Shown: positions 16,659-26,004, numbered from the stretch's first letter. The stretch: 64,000 nt of DNA from Saccharopolyspora soli (GCF_022678645.1 NZ_JALBWV010000027.1:51535-115534), one strand, 5' to 3'. Numbers and translations: made by a program. Notes: generated from the letters alone by a model not told the origin.

Positions 16659-18158
16659 ATGACAATCATGCGTGTCAAGTCCGTCGAACAGTCCATTAGA
16701 GATGCCGAGGCCCCGGAATTCCGGCTGCGCCGCGTGTTGCGCGCAGTGGACCTGCTGGGGATCGGCATCGGCGCGATCATCGGTACCGGCATCTTCGTGC
16801 TCACCGGGGTGGCCGCGGCCACCGACGCCGGGCCGGGCATCTCCATCTCCTTCGTCATCTCCGGGATCGCCTGCGGCCTGGCAGCGCTGTGCTACGCCGA
16901 GTTCGCCTCGGTGGTACCGGTCGCCGGGTCCGCGTACACGTTCTCGTACGCGTCGATGGGCGAGTTCCTGGCCTGGATCATCGGCTGGGACCTGATGCTG
17001 GAGTTCATCATCGGCGCCTCGACGGTGTCGGTGGGCTGGTCGCAGTACCTCGTCGAAGCGTTCGACGCCATCGGCATCACGGTGCCCGACGCACTGTCCG
17101 CCGCGCCCGGTGCGGGTGGCGTGATGAACCTGCCCGCCGCGGTCATCGCGCTGATCCTGACCGGGGTGCTGGTGGTCGGCATCCGGCTCAGCGCCGCGGT
17201 GACCAACGTCATCGTGGCGATCAAGCTGCTCGTGGTGCTGTTCTTCATCATCTTCGGCGCGTTCTTCATCAAAGCCGCCAACTGGAGCCCGTTCATCCCG
17301 CCGCACCAGCCCGCCGAGCCGGGGACGGGCGGCTCAGTGCTGAACGAGCCGCTGGTGAACGCCATCTTCGGCAACGTCGGATCGTTCGGGCTCAGCGGCC
17401 TGGTGGCCGGTGCCGCGCTGGTGTTCTTCGCCTACATCGGCTTCGACATCGTCGCCAGCGGCGCGGAGGAGACCCGCAAACCGCAGCGCGACATGCCGAT
17501 CGGCATCCTCGGTTCGCTGGCCATCTGCTCGGTGCTCTACGTGCTGGTGTCGCTGGTGATGACCGGCATCGTCAAGTACGACCAGCTGGACACCGCGGCG
17601 CCGATGGCCACCGCGTTCCAGGCGATCGGCGCGCCGTGGGCGGTCGGCCTGGTCTCGCTGGGCGCCATCGCCGGTCTGACCACGGTGATCCTCATCCTGA
17701 TGCTGGGCCAGGCGCGGGTCGGCTTCGCGATGAGCCGGGACGGCCTGCTGCCGCTGTGGTTCGCCAAGGTGCACCCGAAGTACCGCACGCCGTACCGGAT
17801 CACGCTGATCACCGGGGTCGTGGTGGCGATCATCGCCTCGCTCACCCCGATCGACGTGCTCGCCGAGATGACCAACATCGGCACCCTGTTCGCCTTCGTG
17901 CTGGTGTCCATCGGTGTCCTGGTGCTGCGCCGGACCCGGCCGGACCTGCCGCGGGCCTTCCGGGTGCCGTGGGTGCCGGTGATCCCGATCCTGGCGGCGG
18001 TCGCCTGCTTCTACCTGATGCTCAACCTGGAGGGCTGGACCTGGATCCGGTTCGGCATCTGGATGTTGCTCGGCCTGGTCGTCTACTTCGTCTACAGCCA
18101 GCGCAACAGCAGGCTGGGCAAGGGCGAAACCATCGAAGAAGCCGCCGAAGAGATCTGA
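16659..18158 (+). CDS. APC-superfamily amino acid permease (CAT-like)
   Basis: A 499-residue transporter with about 12 membrane segments. The first segment carries the APC signature GIGIGAIIGTGIFVLTG; AYTFSYASMGEFLAWIIGWD and FFAYIGFDIVASGAEETRKP are characteristic of the cationic amino acid transporter (CAT, YfnA-like) branch. It imports an amino acid using the proton gradient; substrate is not fixed by sequence alone. GGTGAGGAGG lies 7-17 bases before the ATG. It is followed by a strong intrinsic-type hairpin, so it is probably monocistronic. Confidence 0.87.
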   Translation: MTIMRVKSVEQSIRDAEAPEFRLRRVLRAVDLLGIGIGAIIGTGIFVLTGVAAATDAGPGISISFVISGIACGLAALCYAEFASVVPVAGSAYTFSYASMGEFLAWIIGWDLMLEFIIGASTVSVGWSQYLVEAFDAIGITVPDALSAAPGAGGVMNLPAAVIALILTGVLVVGIRLSAAVTNVIVAIKLLVVLFFIIFGAFFIKAANWSPFIPPHQPAEPGTGGSVLNEPLVNAIFGNVGSFGLSGLVAGAALVFFAYIGFDIVASGAEETRKPQRDMPIGILGSLAICSVLYVLVSLVMTGIVKYDQLDTAAPMATAFQAIGAPWAVGLVSLGAIAGLTTVILILMLGQARVGFAMSRDGLLPLWFAKVHPKYRTPYRITLITGVVVAIIASLTPIDVLAEMTNIGTLFAFVLVSIGVLVLRRTRPDLPRAFRVPWVPVIPILAAVACFYLMLNLEGWTWIRFGIWMLLGLVVYFVYSQRNSRLGKGETIEEAAEEI

Positions 18159-18169
18159 CCCGGCTGGCC

Positions 18170-18210
18170 GAAAACTCCCCGGCACCCACCACGGGCGCCG
18201 GGGAGTTTTC
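18170..18210 (+). terminator. Hairpin terminator after APC permease
   Basis: A 14-bp perfect stem (GAAAACTCCCCGGC / GCCGGGGAGTTTTC) with a 13-base loop, starting 12 bp after the permease stop and ending in TTTTC. It is the closest thing to a classical factor-independent terminator in the window. Confidence 0.85.
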
Positions 18211-18211
18211 A

Positions 18212-18252
18212 CGACGTCTGAGGTTCCGCTACCCGCACCGCCACGCGGAACG
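18212..18252 (+). repeat. Dispersed palindromic element, right-end fragment (copy E)
   Basis: Only the right end of the family is present (GACGTCTGAGGTTCCGCTA followed by CCCGCACCGCCACGC), directly behind the permease terminator and running to the stop of the zinc-finger gene. The left three quarters are missing, so this is a decayed or truncated copy. Confidence 0.6.
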
Positions 18253-18257
18253 GGCCT

Positions 18258-18536
18258 TCAGTGGACTCTGCCGAGCTGTTCGTCTACGTAGCACCAGGTC
18301 CAGGACTCGCCCGGTTCGAAGGAGCGGATCACCGGGTGGGCGGTCTGGTGGAAGTGCGCGGTGGCGTGCCGCTTCGGGCTGGAGTCGCAGCACCCCACGT
18401 GCCCGCACTGCGTGCACATCCGCAGGTGCGCCCACACGTGCAGGCCCGCGGCGAGGCAGTCCTCGCAGCCGTCCTCGCTGCTGGGTGTCGGCTCGCGGTC
18501 GGCCGCCGCGAGCAGGTGCGCACAGCTACTGGACAT
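18258..18536 (-). CDS. UBP-type zinc-finger protein
   Basis: A 92-residue protein made almost wholly of a ZnF_UBP domain. Zinc ligands are visible in order: Cys and His near the N-terminus (CAHL), CEDC (about 24-27), CTQCGHVGCCD (about 41-51), and the His series HATAHFHQTAHPV (57-69). In eukaryotes the domain binds the C-terminal tail of ubiquitin; bacterial copies have no established partner. Actinobacteria often carry it next to, or fused to, the C-terminus of CPA1 Na+/H+ antiporters, and here it is divergent from exactly such a gene, so a role in antiporter control is plausible. Confidence 0.85.
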   Translation of the reverse strand: MSSSCAHLLAAADREPTPSSEDGCEDCLAAGLHVWAHLRMCTQCGHVGCCDSSPKRHATAHFHQTAHPVIRSFEPGESWTWCYVDEQLGRVH

Positions 18537-18648
18537 CGGACCCTCCTGGTGGCGAGCGCGCTACGTGCGACTCTAACGAGAATGTCATGTCGAACGTAGC
18601 CACTGGTCGCGGCCTTCGCAGCGACGCCCAGTACTCGGAGAGCGCACC

Positions 18649-20214
18649 ATGCACGACTTACCCGCACTGATGGCCCTGCTCGCCGGGGCTCTCGCCATCA
18701 CCGCCATCGCCCGCCGCGTCGGGCTTTCCGAGCCGTTGGCGCTCGTCGTGGTGGGGTTGGCCGTGTCGGCCCTTCCCGGTGTGCCGGACTACGCGATCGA
18801 TCCGAACGTGGTGCTGCTGCTGATCCTGCCGCCGCTGCTGTACTCCGCGGCGTTGAACAGCTCCACCATCGGCATCCGCGCCAACCTGCGACCGATCGGG
18901 TTGCTCGCCTTCGGGCTGGTGCTGTTCAGCACGGTGATCGCCGGGGTCATCGCGTGGTGGCTGGTGCCGGACATGCCGCTGGGTGTGGCGCTGGTGCTCG
19001 GTGCGGTGATCGCGCCGCCGGACGCGGTCGCGGCGACCTCGATCGGCCGACGGCTGGGGCTGCCGCGCAAGATCATGACGGTGCTCAGCGGCGAGAGCCT
19101 GGTCAACGACGCTGCCGCGCTGACCGCCTTCCGGGTGGCGGTGGCCGCCGTGATCGGCACCGGCTACTCGCTGCTGTCCGGGGTGGGCATGTTCGTGCTG
19201 GCGACAGTGGGCGGCGTGGTGATCGGCTACGCGCTCGGCTGGATCGTGCACCGGGTTCGGCGGCTGCTGCGCGACGACATGCTGGAAAGCGCCGTCGGGC
19301 TGATCGTGCCGTTCGTGGCCTACCTGGTCGCCGAGGAAGCGCACGCCTCCGGGGTGTTGGCCGTCGTGGTCGCCGGGCTCTACCTGGGACACCGCGCTCC
19401 GTCGGGCAGCGCGGCGACGCGGCTGCAGGACCGGGCGGTGTGGAACGCGGCCGACACCCTGCTGGAAGCTGTCGTGTTCGCGTTGATCGGCCTGCAGTTG
19501 AGCAGCGTCGCGGAGAGCGTGTCGACCGACTTCGGACCGCTGCTGATCGCCGGAGCCGCGCTGACCGCGGGGCTGGTGCTGGCGCGCGGCGCGTGGGTCT
19601 TCCTGGTGATGTACCTGCCGGAACTCCTCCGGCGCCGCAGTCCCAGCTGGGAGCACAAGGTGATCGTGTCGTGGGCGGGGATGCGGGGTGTGGTGTCGCT
19701 GGCCGCCGCATCGGCGATCCCGACCGCCACGCTGACCGGCGCGCCGTTCCCGCACCGCGACGAGGTGCTGTTCCTGACGTTCTTCGTGACGCTGGCGACG
19801 CTGCTGCTGCACGGCACCACGCTGCCCTGGCTCATCGGCGTCCTGGGTGTCCGGGGCAGCGAGGACTACACCGATGCGCTCGCCGAAGCCGAGGCACAGC
19901 ACAACGCGGCCCGCGCCGCGCGGGAACGGCTCGACGAGCTCACCGCGGAATCCGAGCCGCCCGGCGATGTCGCGCAGCGGCTACGCCGGTCGGCGGAGCA
20001 GCGCAGCAACCGGGCCTGGGAACGGCTCGGCCGGTCGGCGGACGAACTCGGCGAGAGCCCGACCGCGGCCTACCGCCGTCTGCGAGCCGAGATGCTGGCC
20101 GCCGAGCGCGCGGTCTTCGTCCAGTTCCGCGACAACCGCCGCATCGACGACGAGGTGCTGCGCCGCGTCATGCACCAACTCGACCTGGAAGAACTCTGGC
20201 TCTCCCGCGACTGA
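18649..20214 (+). CDS. Na+/H+ antiporter, CPA1 (NhaP-like) family
   Basis: A 521-residue membrane protein with about 12 spans over residues 5-395 and a cytosolic helical tail (about 410-521) rich in Arg, Glu and Ala. Transport-site motifs are visible: VLGAVIAPPDAVAATSIG and LSGESLVNDAAALTAFRVAV, which include the ND motif of electroneutral CPA1 exchangers, and WAGMRGVVSLAAA in a later segment. It exports Na+ or K+ in exchange for protons. The divergent zinc-finger gene upstream may be a regulatory partner. A long hairpin follows the stop. Confidence 0.87.
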   Translation: MHDLPALMALLAGALAITAIARRVGLSEPLALVVVGLAVSALPGVPDYAIDPNVVLLLILPPLLYSAALNSSTIGIRANLRPIGLLAFGLVLFSTVIAGVIAWWLVPDMPLGVALVLGAVIAPPDAVAATSIGRRLGLPRKIMTVLSGESLVNDAAALTAFRVAVAAVIGTGYSLLSGVGMFVLATVGGVVIGYALGWIVHRVRRLLRDDMLESAVGLIVPFVAYLVAEEAHASGVLAVVVAGLYLGHRAPSGSAATRLQDRAVWNAADTLLEAVVFALIGLQLSSVAESVSTDFGPLLIAGAALTAGLVLARGAWVFLVMYLPELLRRRSPSWEHKVIVSWAGMRGVVSLAAASAIPTATLTGAPFPHRDEVLFLTFFVTLATLLLHGTTLPWLIGVLGVRGSEDYTDALAEAEAQHNAARAARERLDELTAESEPPGDVAQRLRRSAEQRSNRAWERLGRSADELGESPTAAYRRLRAEMLAAERAVFVQFRDNRRIDDEVLRRVMHQLDLEELWLSRD

Positions 20215-20245
20215 CCCGCCGCTGCGCACCCCGTTCGGGTGAAGA

Positions 20246-20292
20246 GTGAGGGGCACCCTTTACCAACTTACTTGGTAAAGGGTGCCCCTCAC
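20246..20292. terminator. Bidirectional hairpin between antiporter and iclR
   Basis: Perfect 21-bp stem opening GTGAGGGGCACCCTTTACCA, loop CTTAC. It lies between two convergent genes and shares its outer 12 bases with the hairpins at 35436 and 49644. Terminator function is inferred from position and stability; it lacks a U-tract. Confidence 0.75.
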
Positions 20293-20316
20293 CTCGTCGT
20301 TGTCGTTGCGCACCAC

Positions 20317-21105
20317 CTAGGCTAGGAAGCCGAGTTGGGACGAGAGTTCCTTGGCGGCCACCCGCATCGCGCCGACCACGTCGCGCATCCGCTTGCGCGA
20401 GAAGCGGTACGACGGGCCGGAGGCGCTCAGCGCGGCGATCACGTCACCCTCGTGGTTGTGCACCGCGACGGCCGCCGCGTTGAGCCCGAGCTCGAGTTCC
20501 TCGTAGCTGGTCGCGTATCCATCGCGGACGATCAGCTCGAAATCCTTGCGCAACTCGCTCGCATTGGTGACAGTGCGAGTCGTGTACCGCTCCAGCGGCC
20601 GTACCAACAACTCGTCCTGGTCATCCCGCGGCGCGTGCGCCAGCAGCACCTTGCCGCTGGATGTCGCGTGCAGCGGGGTGCGCTGCCCGACCCAGTTGTG
20701 CGCCGTGACGGCCGCGGTGCCGCGAGCCTGGCTGATGTTGATGGCGACGTCGTTGTCGCGGATCGCGATGTTGACCGTTTCGCCGAGGTCCGAGGCCAGC
20801 TGCTCGCAGAACGGCCGACCCAGCCGAGGCAGGTCCATCCGCTCGGTCGCCGCCCCGGCGAGCCGCACGATGCCGAAGCCGATCGCGTACTTGCCGCGTT
20901 CTCCGAGCTGCTCCACCAGACCTCGTGCTTCCAGCACGCTGACCAGCCGGGAGGCCGTCGACTTGTGTACTCCCAGCTCCCCGGCGATCTCGGTGATGCC
21001 GGCTTCTCCGTTGCGCGCCAGCAGTTCCAAGACAGTCACAGCCCGATCAACGGACTGCACCAGAGCGCCAGAACTCCTTCCGCGTGACTCAGCTGCGCTA
21101 CCCAC
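20317..21105 (-). CDS. IclR-family transcriptional regulator
   Basis: A 262-residue IclR protein: winged helix at about residues 15-75 (VQSVDRAVTVLELLARNG, ITEIAGELGVHKSTASRLVS) and a ligand domain with HATSSGKVLLAHAP near 147-160 and GYATSYEELELGL near 195. It is divergent from the ferredoxin-reductase gene over 174 bp. That interval holds a GTTGCACA/TGTGCAAC inverted repeat, and a related GTTGCG/CGCAAC repeat precedes dimethylglycine oxidase, so it may control both. The effector is unknown. Confidence 0.85.
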   Translation of the reverse strand: MGSAAESRGRSSGALVQSVDRAVTVLELLARNGEAGITEIAGELGVHKSTASRLVSVLEARGLVEQLGERGKYAIGFGIVRLAGAATERMDLPRLGRPFCEQLASDLGETVNIAIRDNDVAINISQARGTAAVTAHNWVGQRTPLHATSSGKVLLAHAPRDDQDELLVRPLERYTTRTVTNASELRKDFELIVRDGYATSYEELELGLNAAAVAVHNHEGDVIAALSASGPSYRFSRKRMRDVVGAMRVAAKELSSQLGFLA

Positions 21106-21189
21106 CGGTCAACCGTATCCGTTCGAGGTGCACATACCGGAACCATCCGTTGTCCCTCTTGACGTTGTCGCAACAAAAGGGTCAGATTT

Positions 21190-21225
21190 GTTGCACATAC
21201 TACGCGCTGTTCCTCATTGTGCAAC
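21190..21225. promoter_or_regulatory. Inverted repeat, candidate IclR operator
   Basis: Arms GTTGCACA and TGTGCAAC, perfect over 8 bp, separated by 20 bp in the iclR/reductase divergent region. A smaller GTTG-TCG-CAAC palindrome lies just upstream at 21164-21174. The GTTGC half-site recurs before the dimethylglycine oxidase gene. Confidence 0.5.
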
Positions 21226-21279
21226 GGAGGTCGGCTTGTTGTCATTTACGGGGGCCGCCGCACCGGCCGTGATCGAAGC

Positions 21280-22473
21280 ATGAACACGGTTGCCGTCGTC
21301 GGCTCCTCGGTGGCTGGCTGGCGAGCGGCGCAGGAACTGCGCGAGCAGGGCTTCGACGGGCGGTTGGTGATCATCGGCGCGGAAGCGCACCGGCCCTACG
21401 ACCGGCCGCCGCTGTCCAAGGAGTTCCTGGCGGGGACGTTGCAGCCGGAGGATCTCACCCTGGCCAGCGAACAGGAAGAAGCCGATCTCGCCGCCGAGTG
21501 GCGGTTGGGCACCGCCGCGGTCCGGCTGGACACCCGGCGCGGCGCGGTCGCGCTGGCCGACGGCAGCGAGGTCCGCGCCGACGGCATCGTCCTGGCCACC
21601 GGTTCGACTCGGTTGGGCCTGCCGGGCACCGAGGACGCCCCCGGAAGCCATCGGCTGGGGACCATCGACGACGCGCTGGCACTGCGCGCCGAGATCCACG
21701 CCGGGGCGCGGGTGGTGGTCGTCGGCGGCGGGCTGATCGGTGCCGAGATCGCCTCCACCTGCCGGTCCCTCGGCGCCGAAGTGACGCTGGTCGACGCCCA
21801 GCACCTGCCGTTGGCGCGGACCCTGGGCATCGAGCTGGCACCGCTGTGCGTCGCGCAGCACGAGGACTACGGGGTGCGGGTGCGGTGCGGAACGCCCGCC
21901 GCGCGGGTGCTCTCCGACGACCGGGTCACCGGCGTGGAACTCGCGGACGGTCGGGTTGTCCCGGCCGACGCGGTGGTCGTCGAGGTCGGCGCGGAACCTG
22001 CCACGCGTTGGCTGCGCGGCTCCGGGTTGAAGCTGCGCGACGGCGTCGTCACCGACTCCGGGTGCGTCACGTCGCTGCCGAATGTGGTGGCAGTTGGCGA
22101 CATCGCCCGGTACCAGCCGGTGCACCGGTCGCACACGGTGCGCAGCGACCACTGGTCAACCGCGATGAACCAGCCGCCGATCGCAGTGCGCAACCTGCTC
22201 GCCGGGCGGACCGTGGCCGCCTACACCGAGGTGCCGCATTTCTGGTCGCGGCAATACGGTTCGACGCTGCAGTTCGCCGGGTACGCGGGGCCGAAGGACC
22301 GGATCACCATCGTGGACGGCTCGCTGAAGTCCCGCCGGTTCGTCGCGACGTACCAGCGCGGCGGCCGAACGGTGGCGGTGTTCGCGATGAACAGCCCGAA
22401 GCAGTTCGCTGCCCACCGCCGCCGCCTCAGCACCACGCTGTCACCCCCAGCAACCCCGATCCCCTCCCGCTAG
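21280..22473 (+). CDS. Ferredoxin reductase-type FAD/NAD oxidoreductase
   Basis: A 397-residue two-dinucleotide-domain flavoprotein of the BphA4/PuxA type. FAD site: VAVVGSSVAGWRAAQELRE at the N-terminus and RPYDRPPLSKEFLAG near residue 40; NAD site: VVVVGGGLIGAEIASTCRS near 145-163; second FAD motif: NVVAVGDIARY near 268. Such enzymes pass electrons from NAD(P)H to a ferredoxin serving a P450 or Rieske oxygenase. No oxygenase or ferredoxin gene is adjacent. The GTTGC operator similarity hints at co-regulation with methylamine catabolism, where a Rieske betaine monooxygenase would need such a reductase; this is inference. ATG at 21280 is preferred to an upstream ATG at 21217. Confidence 0.82.
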   Translation: MNTVAVVGSSVAGWRAAQELREQGFDGRLVIIGAEAHRPYDRPPLSKEFLAGTLQPEDLTLASEQEEADLAAEWRLGTAAVRLDTRRGAVALADGSEVRADGIVLATGSTRLGLPGTEDAPGSHRLGTIDDALALRAEIHAGARVVVVGGGLIGAEIASTCRSLGAEVTLVDAQHLPLARTLGIELAPLCVAQHEDYGVRVRCGTPAARVLSDDRVTGVELADGRVVPADAVVVEVGAEPATRWLRGSGLKLRDGVVTDSGCVTSLPNVVAVGDIARYQPVHRSHTVRSDHWSTAMNQPPIAVRNLLAGRTVAAYTEVPHFWSRQYGSTLQFAGYAGPKDRITIVDGSLKSRRFVATYQRGGRTVAVFAMNSPKQFAAHRRRLSTTLSPPATPIPSR

Positions 22474-22498
22474 CGGGCGGCGCGGATGGATGAGGAGT

Positions 22499-22541
22499 GA
22501 AGGGCACCTTTGACCGACTATGCCGGTCAAAGGTGCCCTTC
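22499..22541. terminator. Bidirectional hairpin between reductase and soxG
   Basis: Perfect 18-bp stem GAAGGGCACCTTTGACCG with loop ACTATGC, between convergent stops. The same sequence recurs with one mismatch at 57391-57437. Confidence 0.78.
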
Positions 22542-22547
22542 GGTCGT

Positions 22548-23183
22548 TCAACGAGTGGGTGGTTCGAACTCGTGCACGGCGTCTAGGAGGAGGTCCGCTA
22601 GGTAGTTCGCGAAGGAGTTGCGGACCAGGATTCGGTAGGTGGGTTCTGGGTTCAGTTGCCAGAGGATCGCTTGGGTTCTGCCGAGCATCGTTTGGGCGCA
22701 GTGGCCCGGCGTGAAGGCGCTGGGGTGCAGGTCCAGGGAGCAGATCTTCTCCAGGACTTCGCGGGCCATCGGGCCGGACAGGCGCATCGTGGTGCGGTTC
22801 GCGGAAACGTCCACTGTGGAACCGAGGGAGTCCGCGAGGGCATTGCGCGCCGATGCGACCAGCTGATCCGCGTGGCCGTCCGGGGCCACCAGCAGCCACT
22901 CGTCCGGGCCGAGCCACAGCGCCGCACCGTGCTCGTCGCCGGAGACCAGGTTCGGTTCGTGGTGCGGCAGCGCCAGGTCCAGCGCGTGCTCGATCCTCGC
23001 CACCGCCGGGCTGCCCGCGTGCACCCGCAGGTTCACCTGGGTCAAGAACGGCTCCTCGGCCATTCGCACACCACGCGGCCCGTCGGCGCCGTGCGCCGCG
23101 AGCTCCGCCGCGCGGCCTGCCAGCGGGCTGCGCCGCAGGGACAGGGTGCCGATCCTGGGACCGGCTGGACTAGCGACCGTCAC
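22548..23183 (-). CDS. soxG: Sarcosine oxidase gamma subunit
   Basis: A 211-residue protein of the SoxG family. Visible family blocks are LRRSPLAGRAAEL at the N-terminus, LGPDEWLLVAPDG (about 91-103), VDVSANRTTMRLSGPMAREVLEKICSLDLHPS (about 123-154) and a C-terminal RILVRNSFANYLADLLLDA. In heterotetrameric sarcosine oxidase the gamma chain packs on the folate-binding part of alpha. It is the last gene of soxBDAG and overlaps soxA by 14 bp, which implies translational coupling. Confidence 0.9.
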   Translation of the reverse strand: MTVASPAGPRIGTLSLRRSPLAGRAAELAAHGADGPRGVRMAEEPFLTQVNLRVHAGSPAVARIEHALDLALPHHEPNLVSGDEHGAALWLGPDEWLLVAPDGHADQLVASARNALADSLGSTVDVSANRTTMRLSGPMAREVLEKICSLDLHPSAFTPGHCAQTMLGRTQAILWQLNPEPTYRILVRNSFANYLADLLLDAVHEFEPPTR

Positions 23184-26004
23184 GGCGGGCTCCTTCCTCG
23201 TCGTAGAACACCGGCTTGGTCACCTCGACCGGGATCGACCGGCCGTCGACCGGCACGTGCAGCACCTCGCCGATGCGCTGCTGACCGCCGCGGACCAGGG
23301 CCATCGCGAAGGTCCGGTCCAGGATCGCGCTGCGGTAGCTGGAGGTGATGTGCCCGAGCATCGGCACCGGTGGCTCCAGCGGCACGCCGGGCTCCACCAG
23401 GTGCGCGCCTTCCGGCAGCAGTTCCGCTGGATCCACCGGCAGCAGCCCGACCAGTTGCTTGCGGTCGCCGCGCGCGGTGTCGGGCCGGGTGAACGAACGC
23501 TTGCCGACGAAGTCCTTGCGCTTCGACACCACCCAGTCCATGCCCAGGTCGTGCGGCGTCACGGTCCCGTCGGTGTCCTGCCCGACGATCACGAACCCCT
23601 TCTCCGCCCGCAGCACGTGCATGGTCTCGGTGCCGTAGGGCGTGATGCCGAGGTCCTGGCCCGCCTCGTGCACCGCCTCCCACAGCGCCAAGCCGTACCA
23701 GGCGGCCACGTTGATCTCGAAGGCCAGCTCGCCGGAGAACGAGATCCGGCAGATCCGGGCCGCGATCCCGTTGCGCAGCACGGTTTCCCGGAACTCCATG
23801 AATCCGAATGCCGCGGCCGAGACGTCCAGGTCCGGCGCCAGCCGGGCCACCACCTCGCGGGAGTCCGGCCCGACCACCGCCACCGTGGCCCACTGCTCGG
23901 TCACCGAGGTGCAGTGCACCGCAAGGTGCGGCCACTCGGTCTGCAACCACTCCTCCAGCCACTCCAGCACCACCGCGGCATTGCCGGTCGTGGTGCTCAT
24001 CAGGTAGCGGTCGTCGGCCAGCCGCATCGACACCCCGTCGTCCAAGACCATCCCGTCGGCAGTGCACATCACGCCGTAGCGAGCCTTGCCGACCGGCAGC
24101 TTGGCGAAGGCGTTGGTGTAGATCCGGTTCAGGAACTCCGGCGCGTCCGGCCCGACGATCTCGATCTTGCCGAGCGTCGTGGCGTCCTGCATCGCCACCC
24201 CGGTGCGCGCCGCCAGGCATTCCCGGCGCACCGCAGCCGCCATGTCCTCGCCGGGGCGCGGGTAGTACCAGGGCCGCTTCCACTGTCCGACGTTCTCGAA
24301 CTCAGCGCCGTGCGCCACGTGCCAGGAGTGCATCGGGGTGGTGCGCACCGGGTCGTGCAACGGGCCCCGATCACGTCCCGCCAGCAGCGCGAACGACACC
24401 GGCGTGTAGGGCGGTCGGAACGTCGTGGTGCCGACGTCGCCCGGCGATTCGGCCAGCAGTGCGTCGGCGATGATGCCGATGGCGTTCACCGCGGCGGTCT
24501 TGCCCTGGTCGCTGCCGGTGCCGATGGTGGTGTAACGCTTGACGTGCTCGACCGAGCGCATCCCAGCGCCAACCGCGCGCCAGACGTCGGCGACCGTGGA
24601 ATCCCTTTGCAAGTCGACGAAATGGTCCGTCCACTGTGCTGGGTCACCAGACTCCGCTGGTACCAGCCACAGCGGACGCGGCTGGGCGAGGGGCCGGTCC
24701 CCGGTCACCGGCGGAACCGGTGGCGCGGCGATCCGGAAGCCGCTGGCGGTCGCTGCCTCGGCTCCGGCCGACAGGCCCTGGGCGAGGCAACCGGCGAGGT
24801 CGTAGGTACCCCGCGCGGCCCCGATCACCTTGGGCAGCCCGGCTTTCTGCTCCGGCACGAACCCGGCCACCAACTGGTCCCAGCGCAGCGTGCCGCCAGC
24901 CTGGCTGAACAGGTGCACGGCGGGGCTCCAACCGCCGCAGACCGCCAGGAGATCGCAACTGACGTCCACCGGTGTCCCGGTGAGCAGTCCGTCGCTGTCG
25001 ATCGCGGCGACCCGTGCGGCCGAGATCCGCCGGTCCCCGGTCGTGCCGACGACGGCTGAGCCGGTGAACACCCGCGCACCCAGCGAACGAGCCTGCTCGA
25101 CCAACCGCCTCGGCGGTTCCGGCCGGGTGTCGACGACCGCACGGACCCGCCCGCCCGCAGCGGCCAAGTCGAAGGCCGTCAGGTAGGCGCTGTCGGACGT
25201 GGTCACCACGACGGCGTCCTGGCCTGGCAGCACGGCGAACCGCTTGAGGTAGCTGCGCACCGCCGAGGCGAGCATGATGCCCGGTCGATCGTTGTCGGCG
25301 AAGACCATCGGGCGCTCGTGCGCGCCGGTGGCCAGCACGACGCGCCGGGCCCGCACGTGCCACAACCGCTGGCGGTTGTGGCGGCGCTCGGCGATATGGA
25401 CGTAGTTGTGGTCGTAGTGGCCCACCGCAGTGGCGCGGGTGAGCACCCGCACCTCCGGGAGGTCGACGAATTCCCGGACCGCGCGGGAGATCCACTCGTC
25501 AGCCGACCGGCCGTCGATGCGCTCGCCGCCGTCCAGCAGCGACCCGCCGAGCTCGCGGCCCTGTTCGACCAGCAGCACCCGCGCGCCGCTGCGCCCGGCC
25601 GCCAGCGCTGCGGCGATCCCGGCGGGCCCGGCGCCGACCACGACGACGTCGGCGTGCACGTATTTCTTGTCGAAGACCGTGGGATCAGGGGCGTTGCTGA
25701 GCCACCCGATGCCGGACAGGCCCGCCACCTGCAACCCGTTGTGGAGCTCCAGCTGGGTCGCGGGCACCAGCGGCTCCGGGCCGCCGCCCAGCACCTGCAC
25801 CAGCGCGTTCGGCTCGGTGCAGTCGGCGGTGACGATGCCGCGCGGACGGTCGCGGTAGATCGACGGCCCGACCTCGATCCGGCCATTCGCCAGCAGCGCC
25901 GAGGCGAGCGTGTCGCCGGGGTGTCCGGTGAGCTCGATGCCGTCGAAGGTGAACCACAGGGTGCGGGTGCGGTCGATGCGACCACCCGTGCCGAGGCGTC
26001 TCAT
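23170..26004 (-). CDS. soxA: Sarcosine oxidase alpha subunit
   Basis: About 944 residues, the usual size for the alpha chain of heterotetrameric sarcosine oxidase. Domains: N-terminal [2Fe-2S]-like/fold segment (RTRTLWFTFDGIELTGHPGD), NAD-binding Rossmann domain with VVVGAGPAGIAAALAAGRSG near 125, and from about 560 a GcvT-like THF-binding domain (GVAMQDATTLGKIEIVGPDA, FSGELAFEINVAAWYG, LRAEKGFVIVGQDTDGTVTP). The enzyme oxidises sarcosine with O2 and tetrahydrofolate to glycine, H2O2 and methylene-THF. The start ATG at 26004 has GGAGAGG upstream; the preceding 136 bp to soxD hold no recognisable gene. Confidence 0.93.
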   Translation of the reverse strand: MRRLGTGGRIDRTRTLWFTFDGIELTGHPGDTLASALLANGRIEVGPSIYRDRPRGIVTADCTEPNALVQVLGGGPEPLVPATQLELHNGLQVAGLSGIGWLSNAPDPTVFDKKYVHADVVVVGAGPAGIAAALAAGRSGARVLLVEQGRELGGSLLDGGERIDGRSADEWISRAVREFVDLPEVRVLTRATAVGHYDHNYVHIAERRHNRQRLWHVRARRVVLATGAHERPMVFADNDRPGIMLASAVRSYLKRFAVLPGQDAVVVTTSDSAYLTAFDLAAAGGRVRAVVDTRPEPPRRLVEQARSLGARVFTGSAVVGTTGDRRISAARVAAIDSDGLLTGTPVDVSCDLLAVCGGWSPAVHLFSQAGGTLRWDQLVAGFVPEQKAGLPKVIGAARGTYDLAGCLAQGLSAGAEAATASGFRIAAPPVPPVTGDRPLAQPRPLWLVPAESGDPAQWTDHFVDLQRDSTVADVWRAVGAGMRSVEHVKRYTTIGTGSDQGKTAAVNAIGIIADALLAESPGDVGTTTFRPPYTPVSFALLAGRDRGPLHDPVRTTPMHSWHVAHGAEFENVGQWKRPWYYPRPGEDMAAAVRRECLAARTGVAMQDATTLGKIEIVGPDAPEFLNRIYTNAFAKLPVGKARYGVMCTADGMVLDDGVSMRLADDRYLMSTTTGNAAVVLEWLEEWLQTEWPHLAVHCTSVTEQWATVAVVGPDSREVVARLAPDLDVSAAAFGFMEFRETVLRNGIAARICRISFSGELAFEINVAAWYGLALWEAVHEAGQDLGITPYGTETMHVLRAEKGFVIVGQDTDGTVTPHDLGMDWVVSKRKDFVGKRSFTRPDTARGDRKQLVGLLPVDPAELLPEGAHLVEPGVPLEPPVPMLGHITSSYRSAILDRTFAMALVRGGQQRIGEVLHVPVDGRSIPVEVTKPVFYDEEGARRDGR

